Assembly: GCF_001424385.1 (NCBI RefSeq) | Contig: NZ_LMPO01000008.1 | Coordinates: forward strand, 886,321 to 950,320 | DNA from: Curtobacterium sp. Leaf183 | GTDB lineage: Bacteria > Actinomycetota > Actinomycetes > Actinomycetales > Microbacteriaceae | Length of the DNA: 64,000 bases | Direction: 5' to 3' | In this document: in pieces, positions 49,661 through 57,257 of the stretch | How the letters are laid out: each line of letters starts with the position of its first letter | Numbering within the stretch: the first letter of the stretch is position 1 | The notes under the pieces: generated by a model | Database searches by the model: none | What the model was told of the DNA's origin: nothing | What the model saw: only the letters and a program-made list of their open reading frames with translations | Translations under genes and position numbers: made by a program

Positions 49661-50260
49661 TCAGCAGTCGTCGGTGCGGGTGGGGTAGGCGGTGATGACG
49701 CGGTCGGTGGTGCGCGAGACGATGACCTTCACGAACGCGTCGGGCGTCGGCGTGGACCCGTCGTCGAACCGCATGGCCGCGGCGTAGCAGACCTTGCCGT
49801 CGCCGGCATCGCGCGGGAAGCCCGAACGCGGCGTCGTGAGCGCGGACTGCACCGCCGTGAGCATCGCGTCGTCCCAGTCACGATCGCCCTGCCCGCCCAG
49901 GACGTCCTGCCAGTCGCCGGTGTGCCGCACCCGGATGTGCTCGTACCCCTGGCTGGAGTTGCCGCACTGCATGACCACCTCGCCGAGGGCCGTCGTGTCG
50001 TAGCGCGCGACGTCCGCCCGGCTGCTGGCGTCGCACCGGTCGAGGACGTCGCTGCCGGGCAGGTCCGGCCCCCGCCGGTCGAGCACGACCACGCCGTCCG
50101 CCGTGGCCTCGGCCGTGGGCACCGACGATGCCGACGGTCCGGCGAGCACCGGGTCGTCCGCACCCTGCTGCGCGGTGAGCGCGAACCCGCCGGCCACCAG
50201 CCCGGCCGCCACGAGCGCGGCGAGTCCGGTCAGGACGGAACGGTTGCGTCGCGACGGCAT
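49661..50260 (-). CDS. Exported or membrane-anchored protein of unknown function
   Basis: The product has 199 residues. A basic start (MPSRRNRS) and the hydrophobic segment VLTGLAALVAAGLVAGGFAL form a signal anchor or signal peptide. The rest is a soluble domain with four cysteines (DRCDASS, VMQCGNSS, GKVCYAAA, and the final DDC), able to form two disulfides outside the cell. No lipobox or enzyme motif is visible. It is convergent with the CDF exporter across the 61-bp array. I do not recognise the family. Confidence 0.75.
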   Translation of the reverse strand: MPSRRNRSVLTGLAALVAAGLVAGGFALTAQQGADDPVLAGPSASSVPTAEATADGVVVLDRRGPDLPGSDVLDRCDASSRADVARYDTTALGEVVMQCGNSSQGYEHIRVRHTGDWQDVLGGQGDRDWDDAMLTAVQSALTTPRSGFPRDAGDGKVCYAAAMRFDDGSTPTPDAFVKVIVSRTTDRVITAYPTRTDDC

Positions 50261-50283
50261 GCGGCCAGTATGCCGGAGCCGGT

Positions 50284-50313
50284 CCGGGCCTCCCGTCCGG
50301 TCTGGAGGCCCGG
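50284..50313. terminator. Inverted-order member of the palindrome family (copy E)
   Basis: CCGGGCCTCC (50284-50293) pairs with GGAGGCCCGG (50304-50313) around a 10-base loop. The arms are the family arms in swapped order. It lies 41 bases after the MFS stop on the minus strand and just upstream of the next gene. Confidence 0.6.
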
Positions 50314-50353
50314 TGACGTCAGACGCGCGGCCGACCGGGAGGCCCTGGTCGCC

Positions 50354-51616
50354 TCAGGCGCGCGCGGCCAGCCGGACCCCGGCGACGACGGCCAGGACGG
50401 AGACGAGGACCACGTACCCGATGAGGACGGGGAGCGTCGGCAGCACCAGCAGCGCCGCTCCGACGGCGACGACCGGCACGGTCAGCCCGGCGTACGCGAT
50501 GAGGAAGACGGTGGCGAGGACCCCGCCGCGCTGCTCGGGCTCGGCGAGGGCACCGGCGCTGCCGATGCTGGCGCGGAAGAGCAGGCCGACGCCCGCCCCG
50601 GCGACGACCCCGCCCCCGATGAAGCCCGCGACCTGCAGTACGACCGCCGAGACCGCGAGGACCGCCAGACCGACGACGAGCAGGACCATGCCGAGACGGA
50701 TCTGCGTGCGCTGCGCCAGCCGGGCGAAGACGACCTGCGACAGCGCACTCGCGGCGAAGACCCCGAAGGTCGTCGCGCCGGCCGCCAGACGGTCGGTGAC
50801 GTGGAAGGTGGTGCCGAGGAACGTCGGGGCGACCGAGGTGAACAGCCCCTGCACCGCCAGCGCGGCGAACGCGCCGGTCCCCGCGGCCCAGAACGCGGCG
50901 CCCTTGCCCGCCGGCGCCTGGATGCGCTGCGGGCGGTAGGGCACGCGCTGCTCGGGGCGGCCGACCGTCTCGGGTGCGACGAGGACGACGACGAAGGCCA
51001 CGACGAGCGCGACGACGAAGACCGCGTACGGCACCAGGAGCGGCTGTCCGACGAACTCGGCCAGGGCTCCCCCGACCAGGGCGCCGAGCGACAGACCCCC
51101 CAGGTTCACCACGCCGGCCGCGACGCTTGCGCCCTTCGCCGACCCCTCGTCGCCGGTTGCACGGACCCGGAGCTCGCCGAGGTGCGCCGTCGCCGTGGCG
51201 GTCAGCGTCCCGATGCCCAGCCCGGTGACGAGCCGCGCGACGATGAGGCCGCTGACGTCGTTCCACACCAGGAACAGCACGGCGGCGACGAGTTCGAGGG
51301 CGATGGACACGAGGATGAGCGGCTTGCGGCCGTGCACGTCGCTGAGGTGCCCGGCGAGCCAGAGCGACCCGACGACCCCGACCCCGTACGCCGCGAAGAC
51401 GATCGTCGTGGTGAACGTGGGGAACCCGTCACGCGCCTGGTAGATCACGTAGAGCGGGGCGGGCACCGTCGCGAACGCCATCACCGCGAGGAATGCGAAG
51501 GCGACCGCCCAGAACCCGACGTCGTGGCGTCGGCGGGTGTGCGCCCGGCGTCCCCGAGGGGCTTCGACGACGGGAGCGCCGATGGACGCGTCATGGGTCT
51601 GTGTGGTCGAGGACAT
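50354..51616 (-). CDS. MFS exporter, divergent from a LysR regulator
   Basis: The product has 420 residues and twelve membrane helices. MFS marks include VPAPLYVIYQARDGFPTFTT, the loop LAGHLSDVHGRKPLILVSIA (motif A), and RLVTGLGIGTLTATATAHLG. It looks like a drug:H+ antiporter (DHA1) or sugar-efflux type. The N-terminal ~30 residues are Arg-rich and cytosolic. The ATG at 51616 is 81 bases from the divergent LysR gene, so direct control is likely. The substrate is unknown. Confidence 0.88.
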   Translation of the reverse strand: MSSTTQTHDASIGAPVVEAPRGRRAHTRRRHDVGFWAVAFAFLAVMAFATVPAPLYVIYQARDGFPTFTTTIVFAAYGVGVVGSLWLAGHLSDVHGRKPLILVSIALELVAAVLFLVWNDVSGLIVARLVTGLGIGTLTATATAHLGELRVRATGDEGSAKGASVAAGVVNLGGLSLGALVGGALAEFVGQPLLVPYAVFVVALVVAFVVVLVAPETVGRPEQRVPYRPQRIQAPAGKGAAFWAAGTGAFAALAVQGLFTSVAPTFLGTTFHVTDRLAAGATTFGVFAASALSQVVFARLAQRTQIRLGMVLLVVGLAVLAVSAVVLQVAGFIGGGVVAGAGVGLLFRASIGSAGALAEPEQRGGVLATVFLIAYAGLTVPVVAVGAALLVLPTLPVLIGYVVLVSVLAVVAGVRLAARA

Positions 51617-51663
51617 GCCTCGATGATCGTCCTCGTCGAGCATCGAGTCCAACGGATGCGCTT

Positions 51664-51676
51664 GATGATCGTCATC
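51664..51676. promoter_or_regulatory. Dyad in the MFS/LysR intergenic region (putative LysR site)
   Basis: GATGATCGTCATC is a perfect dyad (GATGA-TCG-TCATC), 21 bases before the LysR start. Related GATGATCGTC and ATCGATGAT pieces recur within the same 81-base gap, suggesting several LysR contacts. Confidence 0.5.
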
Positions 51677-51697
51677 GAGCTGATCGATGATGAACCC

Positions 51698-52573
51698 ATG
51701 GAGACACGGCTGCTCGAACAGTTCGTCACGGTTGCGGCCGAGGGCAGCGTCACCCGCGCCGCGGAACGGCTGTGGGCAGCGCAGTCCACGGTGTCAGCGG
51801 GGATCGCGAGTCTGGAGCGCTCGTTCGACGTGCGGCTGTTCCACCGGACGGGGCGAGCGCTGGTCCTGACGGCCGCTGGTGCGGACCTGCTGCCGCACGC
51901 ACGCGCAGTGCTCGCGTCACTCGACAGGATGCGGGACCTGGCGACCTCGGACGACGCCGACCTGCGGGGGCGGGTCCGGCTCGGGATCTTCACGAGCATG
52001 GACGTCGTCGACCTGACCGGGGTGCTCCGGACCTTCCGGGAGCGGCACCCGCTCGTGACCGTCGAGCTGATGACCTCGCCGTCCGGCACGACGGGCCTGG
52101 TGCAGGACCTGGTGGCGGGGCGGCTCGACCTGGCGTACTCCGGCCTGCCGGTCGTGCCGGCGGGCATCGTCGTGGAGCCGTTGCGGGAGATGCCGTTCCG
52201 GGTCTTCCTGGCGCCCGACCACCGCCTCGCCGGGCGCGCCGCGGTGTCCCTCCGGGAACTCGCCGACGAGTCGTTCATCGACACGGCGCACGGCTTCGGC
52301 AACCGGATGATCCTCGACCAGGCGTGCGAGCGCCTCGGCGTCCGGCGACGGATCGTCGCGGAGATGAACGACATGCCCGCCGTCGTGCGGTTCGCGGCCG
52401 CGGGGCTCGGCGTCGGGGTCGTCCCGGACGCGGGTGTCGCACACGACGGGGTCGTCCTCGCGCTGTCGGACGAGGTGGAGCCGCTCCGCGTGGGGCTCGC
52501 GATGCGGGGGGACGTCGAGCCGACCCGGGCGGTCCGGGCGCTGGCGCGGGACATCGTGGCCGCGCGGCGCTGA
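51698..52573 (+). CDS. LysR-family transcriptional regulator
   Basis: The product has 291 residues from the ATG at 51698. The HTH is METRLLEQFVTVAAEGSVTR followed by AERLWAAQSTVSAGIASLER. The effector domain has LRGRVRLGIFTSMDVVDLTG and AAAGLGVGVVPDAGVAHDGV. It should control the divergent MFS exporter. Longer upstream starts are in frame but the METRLLEQF start fits the family best. The effector is unknown. A G+C-rich repeat stretch follows the stop. Confidence 0.9.
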   Translation: METRLLEQFVTVAAEGSVTRAAERLWAAQSTVSAGIASLERSFDVRLFHRTGRALVLTAAGADLLPHARAVLASLDRMRDLATSDDADLRGRVRLGIFTSMDVVDLTGVLRTFRERHPLVTVELMTSPSGTTGLVQDLVAGRLDLAYSGLPVVPAGIVVEPLREMPFRVFLAPDHRLAGRAAVSLRELADESFIDTAHGFGNRMILDQACERLGVRRRIVAEMNDMPAVVRFAAAGLGVGVVPDAGVAHDGVVLALSDEVEPLRVGLAMRGDVEPTRAVRALARDIVAARR

Positions 52574-52582
52574 GCCGTGCGG

Positions 52583-52681
52583 GCGCTGCCGCTGCCGCTG
52601 CCGCCGGCGCAGGAGCGGGCGCTGCCGCCGGCGCAGGAGCGGGCGCTGCCGCGGGCGCTGCCGCTGGCGCTGGCGCTGGCG
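52583..52681. repeat. G+C-rich tandem repeats between LysR and MFS genes
   Basis: GGGCGCTGCCGCCGGCGCAG plus GAGC is repeated twice in tandem (period 24), flanked by runs of GCTGCC and GCTGGC hexamers. The stretch is non-coding and just precedes the terminator-like hairpin 52682-52698. Confidence 0.75.
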
Positions 52682-52698
52682 CTGAGCGGATCGCTCAG
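52682..52698. terminator. Small hairpin over the MFS stop codon
   Basis: CTGAGCG-GAT-CGCTCAG is a perfect 7-bp stem with a 3-base loop and contains the stop codon of the MFS gene (52695-52697). It may be a terminator for LysR or a 3'-end stabiliser. Confidence 0.4.
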
Positions 52699-54059
52699 GC
52701 GTCGAGCAGGGGTGCGACCCGGTCGACCGACCGCCGCGCGGCAGCCGACGACGACACGAACCCGACGGCGACGATCGCGGCACCGATCCCGACGACGATC
52801 CACCACATCGCGTGCGTCGCCACGGCGAAGTCCGCGCCGACGCTCGCCACGGCGCTCGCGCCCGTGACGGTACCCGCGAGCGCGACCCCGAGCGACACCC
52901 CGGTCTGACGGCTCGTCGACGCGACGGCCGCAGCGGAGCCGGCCTGCGCGCGGGGCATGCCCGACACTGCGGTGTTCGTGATCGGCGCGTTGACCATGCC
53001 GAACCCGAAGCCGAACAGGACGAAGGCCGCCACCAGCACGAGCATCGGCGTGTGCGCGTCGATCGTGGTGAGCACGAGTCCGCCACCGAGGATCCCGATG
53101 CCCGCCAACACGAGCGGCACGCGCGTGCCGACGGACGCGACGAGCCGACCGGACAGCGGCGACACGAGCATCGTCGCCAGGGCGGCCGGCAGCGTCCAGA
53201 GCCCCGCCTGGAACGGGGTCATGCCACGGACCTCTTGCAGGTACAGGGCGTTGAGGAACAGGAACGCCCCGTTCGCGCCGAAGGCCACCACCGCGGTCAC
53301 GACCGAAGACGAGAACGGGATGCTCCGGAAGAACCGGACGTCGATCAGCGGTTCGTCGCGCCGGCGTTCGACGACCACGAGCAGCACGAGCGCCACGGCC
53401 GCGAGGACGAACAGCCCGAGGGTGCCGACCGACGCCCATCCGAGCCGGGGCCCCTCGATCAGCCCGCCGACGAGGGTGGCGAGGAACACGATGACGATGC
53501 CCTGGCCGAGCGGGTCGAGACGGCGCGGCTTCGATGCCCGGGACTCCGGCACGAACAGGAACGTCAGGACGATCGCCGCGATGCCGATCGGGACGTTGAT
53601 CCAGAAGATGGCGCGCCACCCGACGCTGTCCGTGAGCGCGCCACCGACGAGCGGGCCGACCCCCATCGAGACGCCGACGACGGCGCCCCACACGCCGACC
53701 GCCTTGGCGCGTTCCTTCGCGTCGTCGAACGTCGCCGTGATGATCGACATCGCCACGGGGTTCATCATCGAGCCGCCGACCGCCTGCACCATCCGGAAGA
53801 CCACGAGCCACCCGACGCTCGGCGCGATCGAGCACAGCAGCGACCCGATGGAGAACAGGGTCAGGCCGATCTGGAACGTCCGGCGTCGCCCGATCCGGTC
53901 CGCGGTCGAACCGGAGAGCATGAGCAGGCTGGCGAGGACGAGCGTGTAGGCGTCGATCGTCCACTGCAGCCCGGAGATGGTGCTGTGGAGCTCTCGCCCG
54001 ATCGACGGCAGGGCGACGTTCACCACCGTGGCATCCATCGAGACGATGAACAGGCTCAT
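52695..54059 (-). CDS. DHA2-type MFS multidrug exporter (N-terminal start unresolved)
   Basis: About 13-14 membrane helices of the DHA2 family are present. Marks: SMDATVVNVALPSIGREL in helix 1, LQWTIDAYTLVLASLLMLSG, STADRIGRRRTFQIGLTLFS (motif A), and VFRMVQAVGGSMMNPVAMSI. Similarity clearly begins upstream of the first ATG at 54059: PSRYRHRYLILAVCCMSLF is coded to about 54130 and is the normal helix-1 entry. No ATG, GTG or TTG lies between 54059 and the upstream gene's stop. The true start may be a rare codon, translation may re-initiate after the upstream stop at 54139, or the sequence has an error. It exports toxic compounds by proton antiport. Confidence 0.75.
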   Translation of the reverse strand: MSLFIVSMDATVVNVALPSIGRELHSTISGLQWTIDAYTLVLASLLMLSGSTADRIGRRRTFQIGLTLFSIGSLLCSIAPSVGWLVVFRMVQAVGGSMMNPVAMSIITATFDDAKERAKAVGVWGAVVGVSMGVGPLVGGALTDSVGWRAIFWINVPIGIAAIVLTFLFVPESRASKPRRLDPLGQGIVIVFLATLVGGLIEGPRLGWASVGTLGLFVLAAVALVLLVVVERRRDEPLIDVRFFRSIPFSSSVVTAVVAFGANGAFLFLNALYLQEVRGMTPFQAGLWTLPAALATMLVSPLSGRLVASVGTRVPLVLAGIGILGGGLVLTTIDAHTPMLVLVAAFVLFGFGFGMVNAPITNTAVSGMPRAQAGSAAAVASTSRQTGVSLGVALAGTVTGASAVASVGADFAVATHAMWWIVVGIGAAIVAVGFVSSSAAARRSVDRVAPLLDA

Positions 54060-54138
54060 GCAGCAGACCGCGAGGATCAGGTACCGGTGGCGGTACCGCG
54101 ACGGGAGCTCGCGGGTGTCCGGGAGGGGGCTGCGGACC

Positions 54139-54402
54139 TCAGTGGAAGCCGTCGGAGTCTCCTTCGCCCGGGGTCTTGTGGCCGCCGAGCATGTCGTTGT
54201 CGTCCTGGTCGCTGGTGGACGCGAGCTGGAGCATGGCGAGCACGACCACCACGACGATGAACGCGACGCCGAGGAAGACCAGCGCGAGCGTGACCTCGCG
54301 CGTCGAGAACAGCACGACGAGCCCGACGAAGACCGCGACGATCGCGGAGATCCCGAGGAGCTCGACCGGGCGCAGGCGGTCACGACGGCTGGGGGTGGTC
54401 AT
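54139..54402 (-). CDS. Small membrane protein of an MFS operon
   Basis: The product has 87 residues. Two helices (about 14-33 and 38-60) are followed by a charged tail, SDQDDNDMLGGHKTPGEGDS. The ATG overlaps the HdeD-like stop by 4 bases (ATGA), and the DHA2 exporter follows directly, so it lies in the middle of a three-gene operon. No family was recognised. An accessory role to the exporter is inferred from position only. Confidence 0.7.
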   Translation of the reverse strand: MTTPSRRDRLRPVELLGISAIVAVFVGLVVLFSTREVTLALVFLGVAFIVVVVVLAMLQLASTSDQDDNDMLGGHKTPGEGDSDGFH

Positions 54403-55040
54403 GCGTGTGGTGCTCCGTCCGGGGACGCCGCCGGAGCGACCGTCCCCCACTTGTGCGAGAGGCCGGCGATCACGTGGAAGACCGCCGCGATGGCGAGGTA
54501 GGCGCCGAGCAGGCCCACGAGGACGACCGAGGCGTCGAGCGTGCCGGGGACCTTCTCGATGCCGCCGAGCTGCTGCGAGTAGTCCGGCGGTGTCACCAGG
54601 AACGCGATCGCCAGCAGCAGCGTGAGCCCGCCGATGGTCATCCAGTCGCGGGCGAACGGCGACCGCCCGCGGGCGCGGATGCCCTGCGTCAGTTCGAGTG
54701 CCCCGGTCAGGACCGCGAACACGACGAGCACAGCGATGAACGCCGTCAACCCGAACCCGTTGCTGGCGACGGCGACGATCCCGGCGACCACGGTGATGAC
54801 CGCCTGCGCCAGGGCCGTCCGCCGCGAGCGCGGGTCGTCGCGGAGCCTGGTCGCGGAGCCGATGCCGAGGACCGCGCCCTCGACGAGGGCGAACACCCCG
54901 AACAGCAGCAGGCCGTAGCCCGCGGCGTGGTTCGAGGAGAAGGTGATGACGAGCGCGATGGCTGCGGCCGGGACGGCCCGGAGGACGGGGATCGGCCAGT
55001 ACCGCGCGCGCTGGTGTGCGTCGGCGACGGAGTCGGACAC
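54399..55040 (-). CDS. HdeD-like (DUF308-type) membrane protein
   Basis: The product has 213 residues from a GTG at 55040 with GAAAGAGG upstream. Six membrane helices cover most of the chain, in the repeated pattern YGLLLFGVFALVEGAVLGIG and AFIAVLVVFAVLTGALELTQ typical of HdeD/DUF308 proteins. HdeD is linked to acid tolerance in E. coli, but the family role elsewhere is open. It heads an operon with a small membrane protein and the DHA2 exporter. Confidence 0.8.
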   Translation of the reverse strand: MSDSVADAHQRARYWPIPVLRAVPAAAIALVITFSSNHAAGYGLLLFGVFALVEGAVLGIGSATRLRDDPRSRRTALAQAVITVVAGIVAVASNGFGLTAFIAVLVVFAVLTGALELTQGIRARGRSPFARDWMTIGGLTLLLAIAFLVTPPDYSQQLGGIEKVPGTLDASVVLVGLLGAYLAIAAVFHVIAGLSHKWGTVAPAASPDGAPHA

Positions 55041-55169
55041 GAGACCTCTTTCGGCATGCGGATCGTGGGTTCGATCCTACCGCCGCCGGTCATGTGCCCC
55101 TTCCGTGCGCGGGCCTCGTGGGCGGTCCCGGGGCTGAGGATGCTCCGACCTGGGCCGAACGGCGGCCAT

Positions 55170-55213
55170 CCCGACCCGGGGACGCGCAGGACGGCCGCGC
55201 GGCCCGGGTCGGG
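55170..55213 (-). terminator. Terminator of the sortase-anchored protein gene
   Basis: CCCGACCCGGG (55170-55180) and CCCGGGTCGGG (55203-55213) form a perfect 11-bp stem with a 22-base, G+C-rich loop. It lies 42 bases after the stop codon at 55255 on the minus strand. Confidence 0.7.
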
Positions 55214-55254
55214 AGCGCGGAGCTGGTCCGCGGCGCCGAGGTCGGGAGTCGCCG

Positions 55255-57162
55255 TCAGTCGACCGGGCTGTCGCCGGTGGACGCGCTCGCTCGGCGCCAG
55301 AGCACCCACCACGTGGTCAGACCGGCGGCGGCGAGTGCCGCCCCCACCGCGCCCAGGACGGCCAGTCCGTCGGCACCCGTGTACGCGAGCGCCCCGTCCC
55401 GGTGTCCTGCGCCGCTGGCTGGCCTGGCTGTCGGAGCGCTGCCACTGCCGGCGACGGGAGTCGGCGTGGTGCTCGCGCCGGGCGTCGGCGACGGACCGGG
55501 CTGGTCCGGCCCGTCCGGGTCGACGACCACGATGCCCACACCGGGCGAGGGGTCGCCGCCGTCGGGGTCGGTCGGGGAGGCTGCGGTCGCCACGTTCACC
55601 ACGTCCGAGCCGTCGCCGCGGTAGTCGGGGTCGAGCACCGTGCGGAACCGGAAGGCGGCCGAACCGTCGGGTTCGAGGTCTCCGCCCGCGCGACAGGTGA
55701 CGTGCTGCCCGTCGGCGCTGCAGTCGTCGTCGCTGCCGACGAAGGTGAGCGGGGCGGGCAGGTCGTCGACCACCGTGACGTCGTGGGCGAGGGCAGGACC
55801 GTGGTTCTGCGCGGTGACGGTGTACTCGAGCTCGTCGCCAGGGTGCACCTCGGTGGCGGGCGACACCGACTTGGCAGTACCGAGTTGCGCGACCGCGGTG
55901 ACCGGCGCGGAGGCCACGGACACGTTGTCCGTCTCGTCGACGTCGGCCAGGTCCGGCGCGGTCGCGATGGTCGCCCGGCTCTCCAACCGACCGCTGGCAC
56001 CGGGGTCGACCGTGCCCTCGACGACGACCTGTGCGGTGGCACCCCGCGCCAGCGACAGGTCCGTCGCGACGTCGCCGCTGCCCGAGGCGTCGCCACAGGT
56101 GTCCGGGGTGGCGCACTTCCAGCGCACGTCACGCAGTGCTTCCGGGACCTTGACGGCGAACGGGCTGGGGTCCGATGCGTTGGGGCCGTGGTTCGACGCC
56201 GTGACGGTGTACGTCAGGTGTTCGCCCGCCGATGCCGCCGGCAGGGTGTGCTCGACCCGCAGGTCAGCCGGCTTGCGGACCCGCAGGTGGTCGATCTCGT
56301 GCACGTCGACGGACGACCCGGTGGCCCCGGCGAACCCGAGTCGGAGCGTGGGCGGCAGCGCCGCCTGACCGTCGCCGTGCAGGGGCACGGCGTCGAGGAC
56401 GGTCCGCAGGGCACCCCCCTCGGCGATGCGCACGGTCACCGCCAGCTCCCCGTCGTCCCCGGGCAGCAGGGTGACGCGGACCTTCCTGGTCGTGGTGCCC
56501 GACGTGCCGACACCGCCCGGGGCGAGGACGCCCGTGACGTACCGGTACCCCGACAGGCCGTCACCCGAGCCACGGACCACGACCGAGTCCGGCCGGGCGC
56601 CCGGACCGCTGCCGTTGATCGGCAGCGAGAAGTTGCCGTACCGGTCGAGCGCGACGGCGGCGAACCCGCCGGGGACGCCCGGGACGTCACAGGTCCCCGC
56701 GCCCTGGGTGGCCTGGCGGACACAGCTGTACCCGAGCCCTGCACCGCGTGCGCCGACGCCGGGCGCGGCCGCTCCGTCCGCCAGGTAGAGCAGCAGCCCG
56801 TCGGCCCGCAACCCAGCGCCGTCGGAGTACATCGCGTAGTCGAACTCGATCTCGAGTCCGTCGGTCGACGGGAACGTGTCGGTCGTGGCCCACGAGCCGG
56901 CCTGGCTGGGCAGGTCGTCGGTGAGCCGGAGTCGTCCGTCGAGGATGCGGGCGTCCCCGCTCAGCACCCCGCCCTGCGCGGTCGAGAAGTCCTGCTCCCA
57001 TGGGAAGGCGAGGTCGGCGGCGGACGCGGGCGGTGGCGGTGCGAGGGCGGTCGGGAGCGCGGCGAGCGCCAGGCCGCCGAGCGCCACGAGGGCCCCGACG
57101 CCCCGGCGCACCGCTCGGGAGGATCCGACGGGTGGACGAGCAGCAGTGAGTGGTCTGTTCAT
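55255..57162 (-). CDS. Sortase-anchored surface protein with lectin-like and DUF11 domains
   Basis: The product has 635 residues. A signal peptide covers about residues 1-48 (GVGALVALGGLALAALPTAL core, then ASAADLAF). Residues ~50-270 look like an L-type lectin (legume-lectin-like) beta-sandwich: FPWEQDFSTAQGGVLSG, GLEIEFDYAMYSDGAGLRAD, and YGNFSLPINGSG. Two DUF11 repeats follow (ADLRVEHTLPAASAGEHLTY and SVSPATEVHPGDELEYTVTA regions). A Pro/Thr/Gly linker leads to the sorting signal LAYTG, a hydrophobic helix and RRASA. LAxTG suggests a class E sortase. It is followed by a terminator. The glycan bound is unknown. Confidence 0.87.
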   Translation of the reverse strand: MNRPLTAARPPVGSSRAVRRGVGALVALGGLALAALPTALAPPPPASAADLAFPWEQDFSTAQGGVLSGDARILDGRLRLTDDLPSQAGSWATTDTFPSTDGLEIEFDYAMYSDGAGLRADGLLLYLADGAAAPGVGARGAGLGYSCVRQATQGAGTCDVPGVPGGFAAVALDRYGNFSLPINGSGPGARPDSVVVRGSGDGLSGYRYVTGVLAPGGVGTSGTTTRKVRVTLLPGDDGELAVTVRIAEGGALRTVLDAVPLHGDGQAALPPTLRLGFAGATGSSVDVHEIDHLRVRKPADLRVEHTLPAASAGEHLTYTVTASNHGPNASDPSPFAVKVPEALRDVRWKCATPDTCGDASGSGDVATDLSLARGATAQVVVEGTVDPGASGRLESRATIATAPDLADVDETDNVSVASAPVTAVAQLGTAKSVSPATEVHPGDELEYTVTAQNHGPALAHDVTVVDDLPAPLTFVGSDDDCSADGQHVTCRAGGDLEPDGSAAFRFRTVLDPDYRGDGSDVVNVATAASPTDPDGGDPSPGVGIVVVDPDGPDQPGPSPTPGASTTPTPVAGSGSAPTARPASGAGHRDGALAYTGADGLAVLGAVGAALAAAGLTTWWVLWRRASASTGDSPVD

Positions 57163-57257
57163 GCACCGATCGTCGCGATCCGGGCATCCCGGCCGCCGGG
57201 GCCGGACCCGATCTGTGGACGACCGAACGCCGAGGTCGAACGGTGGAGGAAGGAGAC

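Noticed and set aside
48218..52573. A plus-strand frame open for 1451 codons
   Set aside because: It runs through the CDF gene in a wrong frame, the 61-bp array and two minus-strand genes. Its Arg/Gly-rich product is an artefact of high G+C; only the last 291 codons (LysR) are real.
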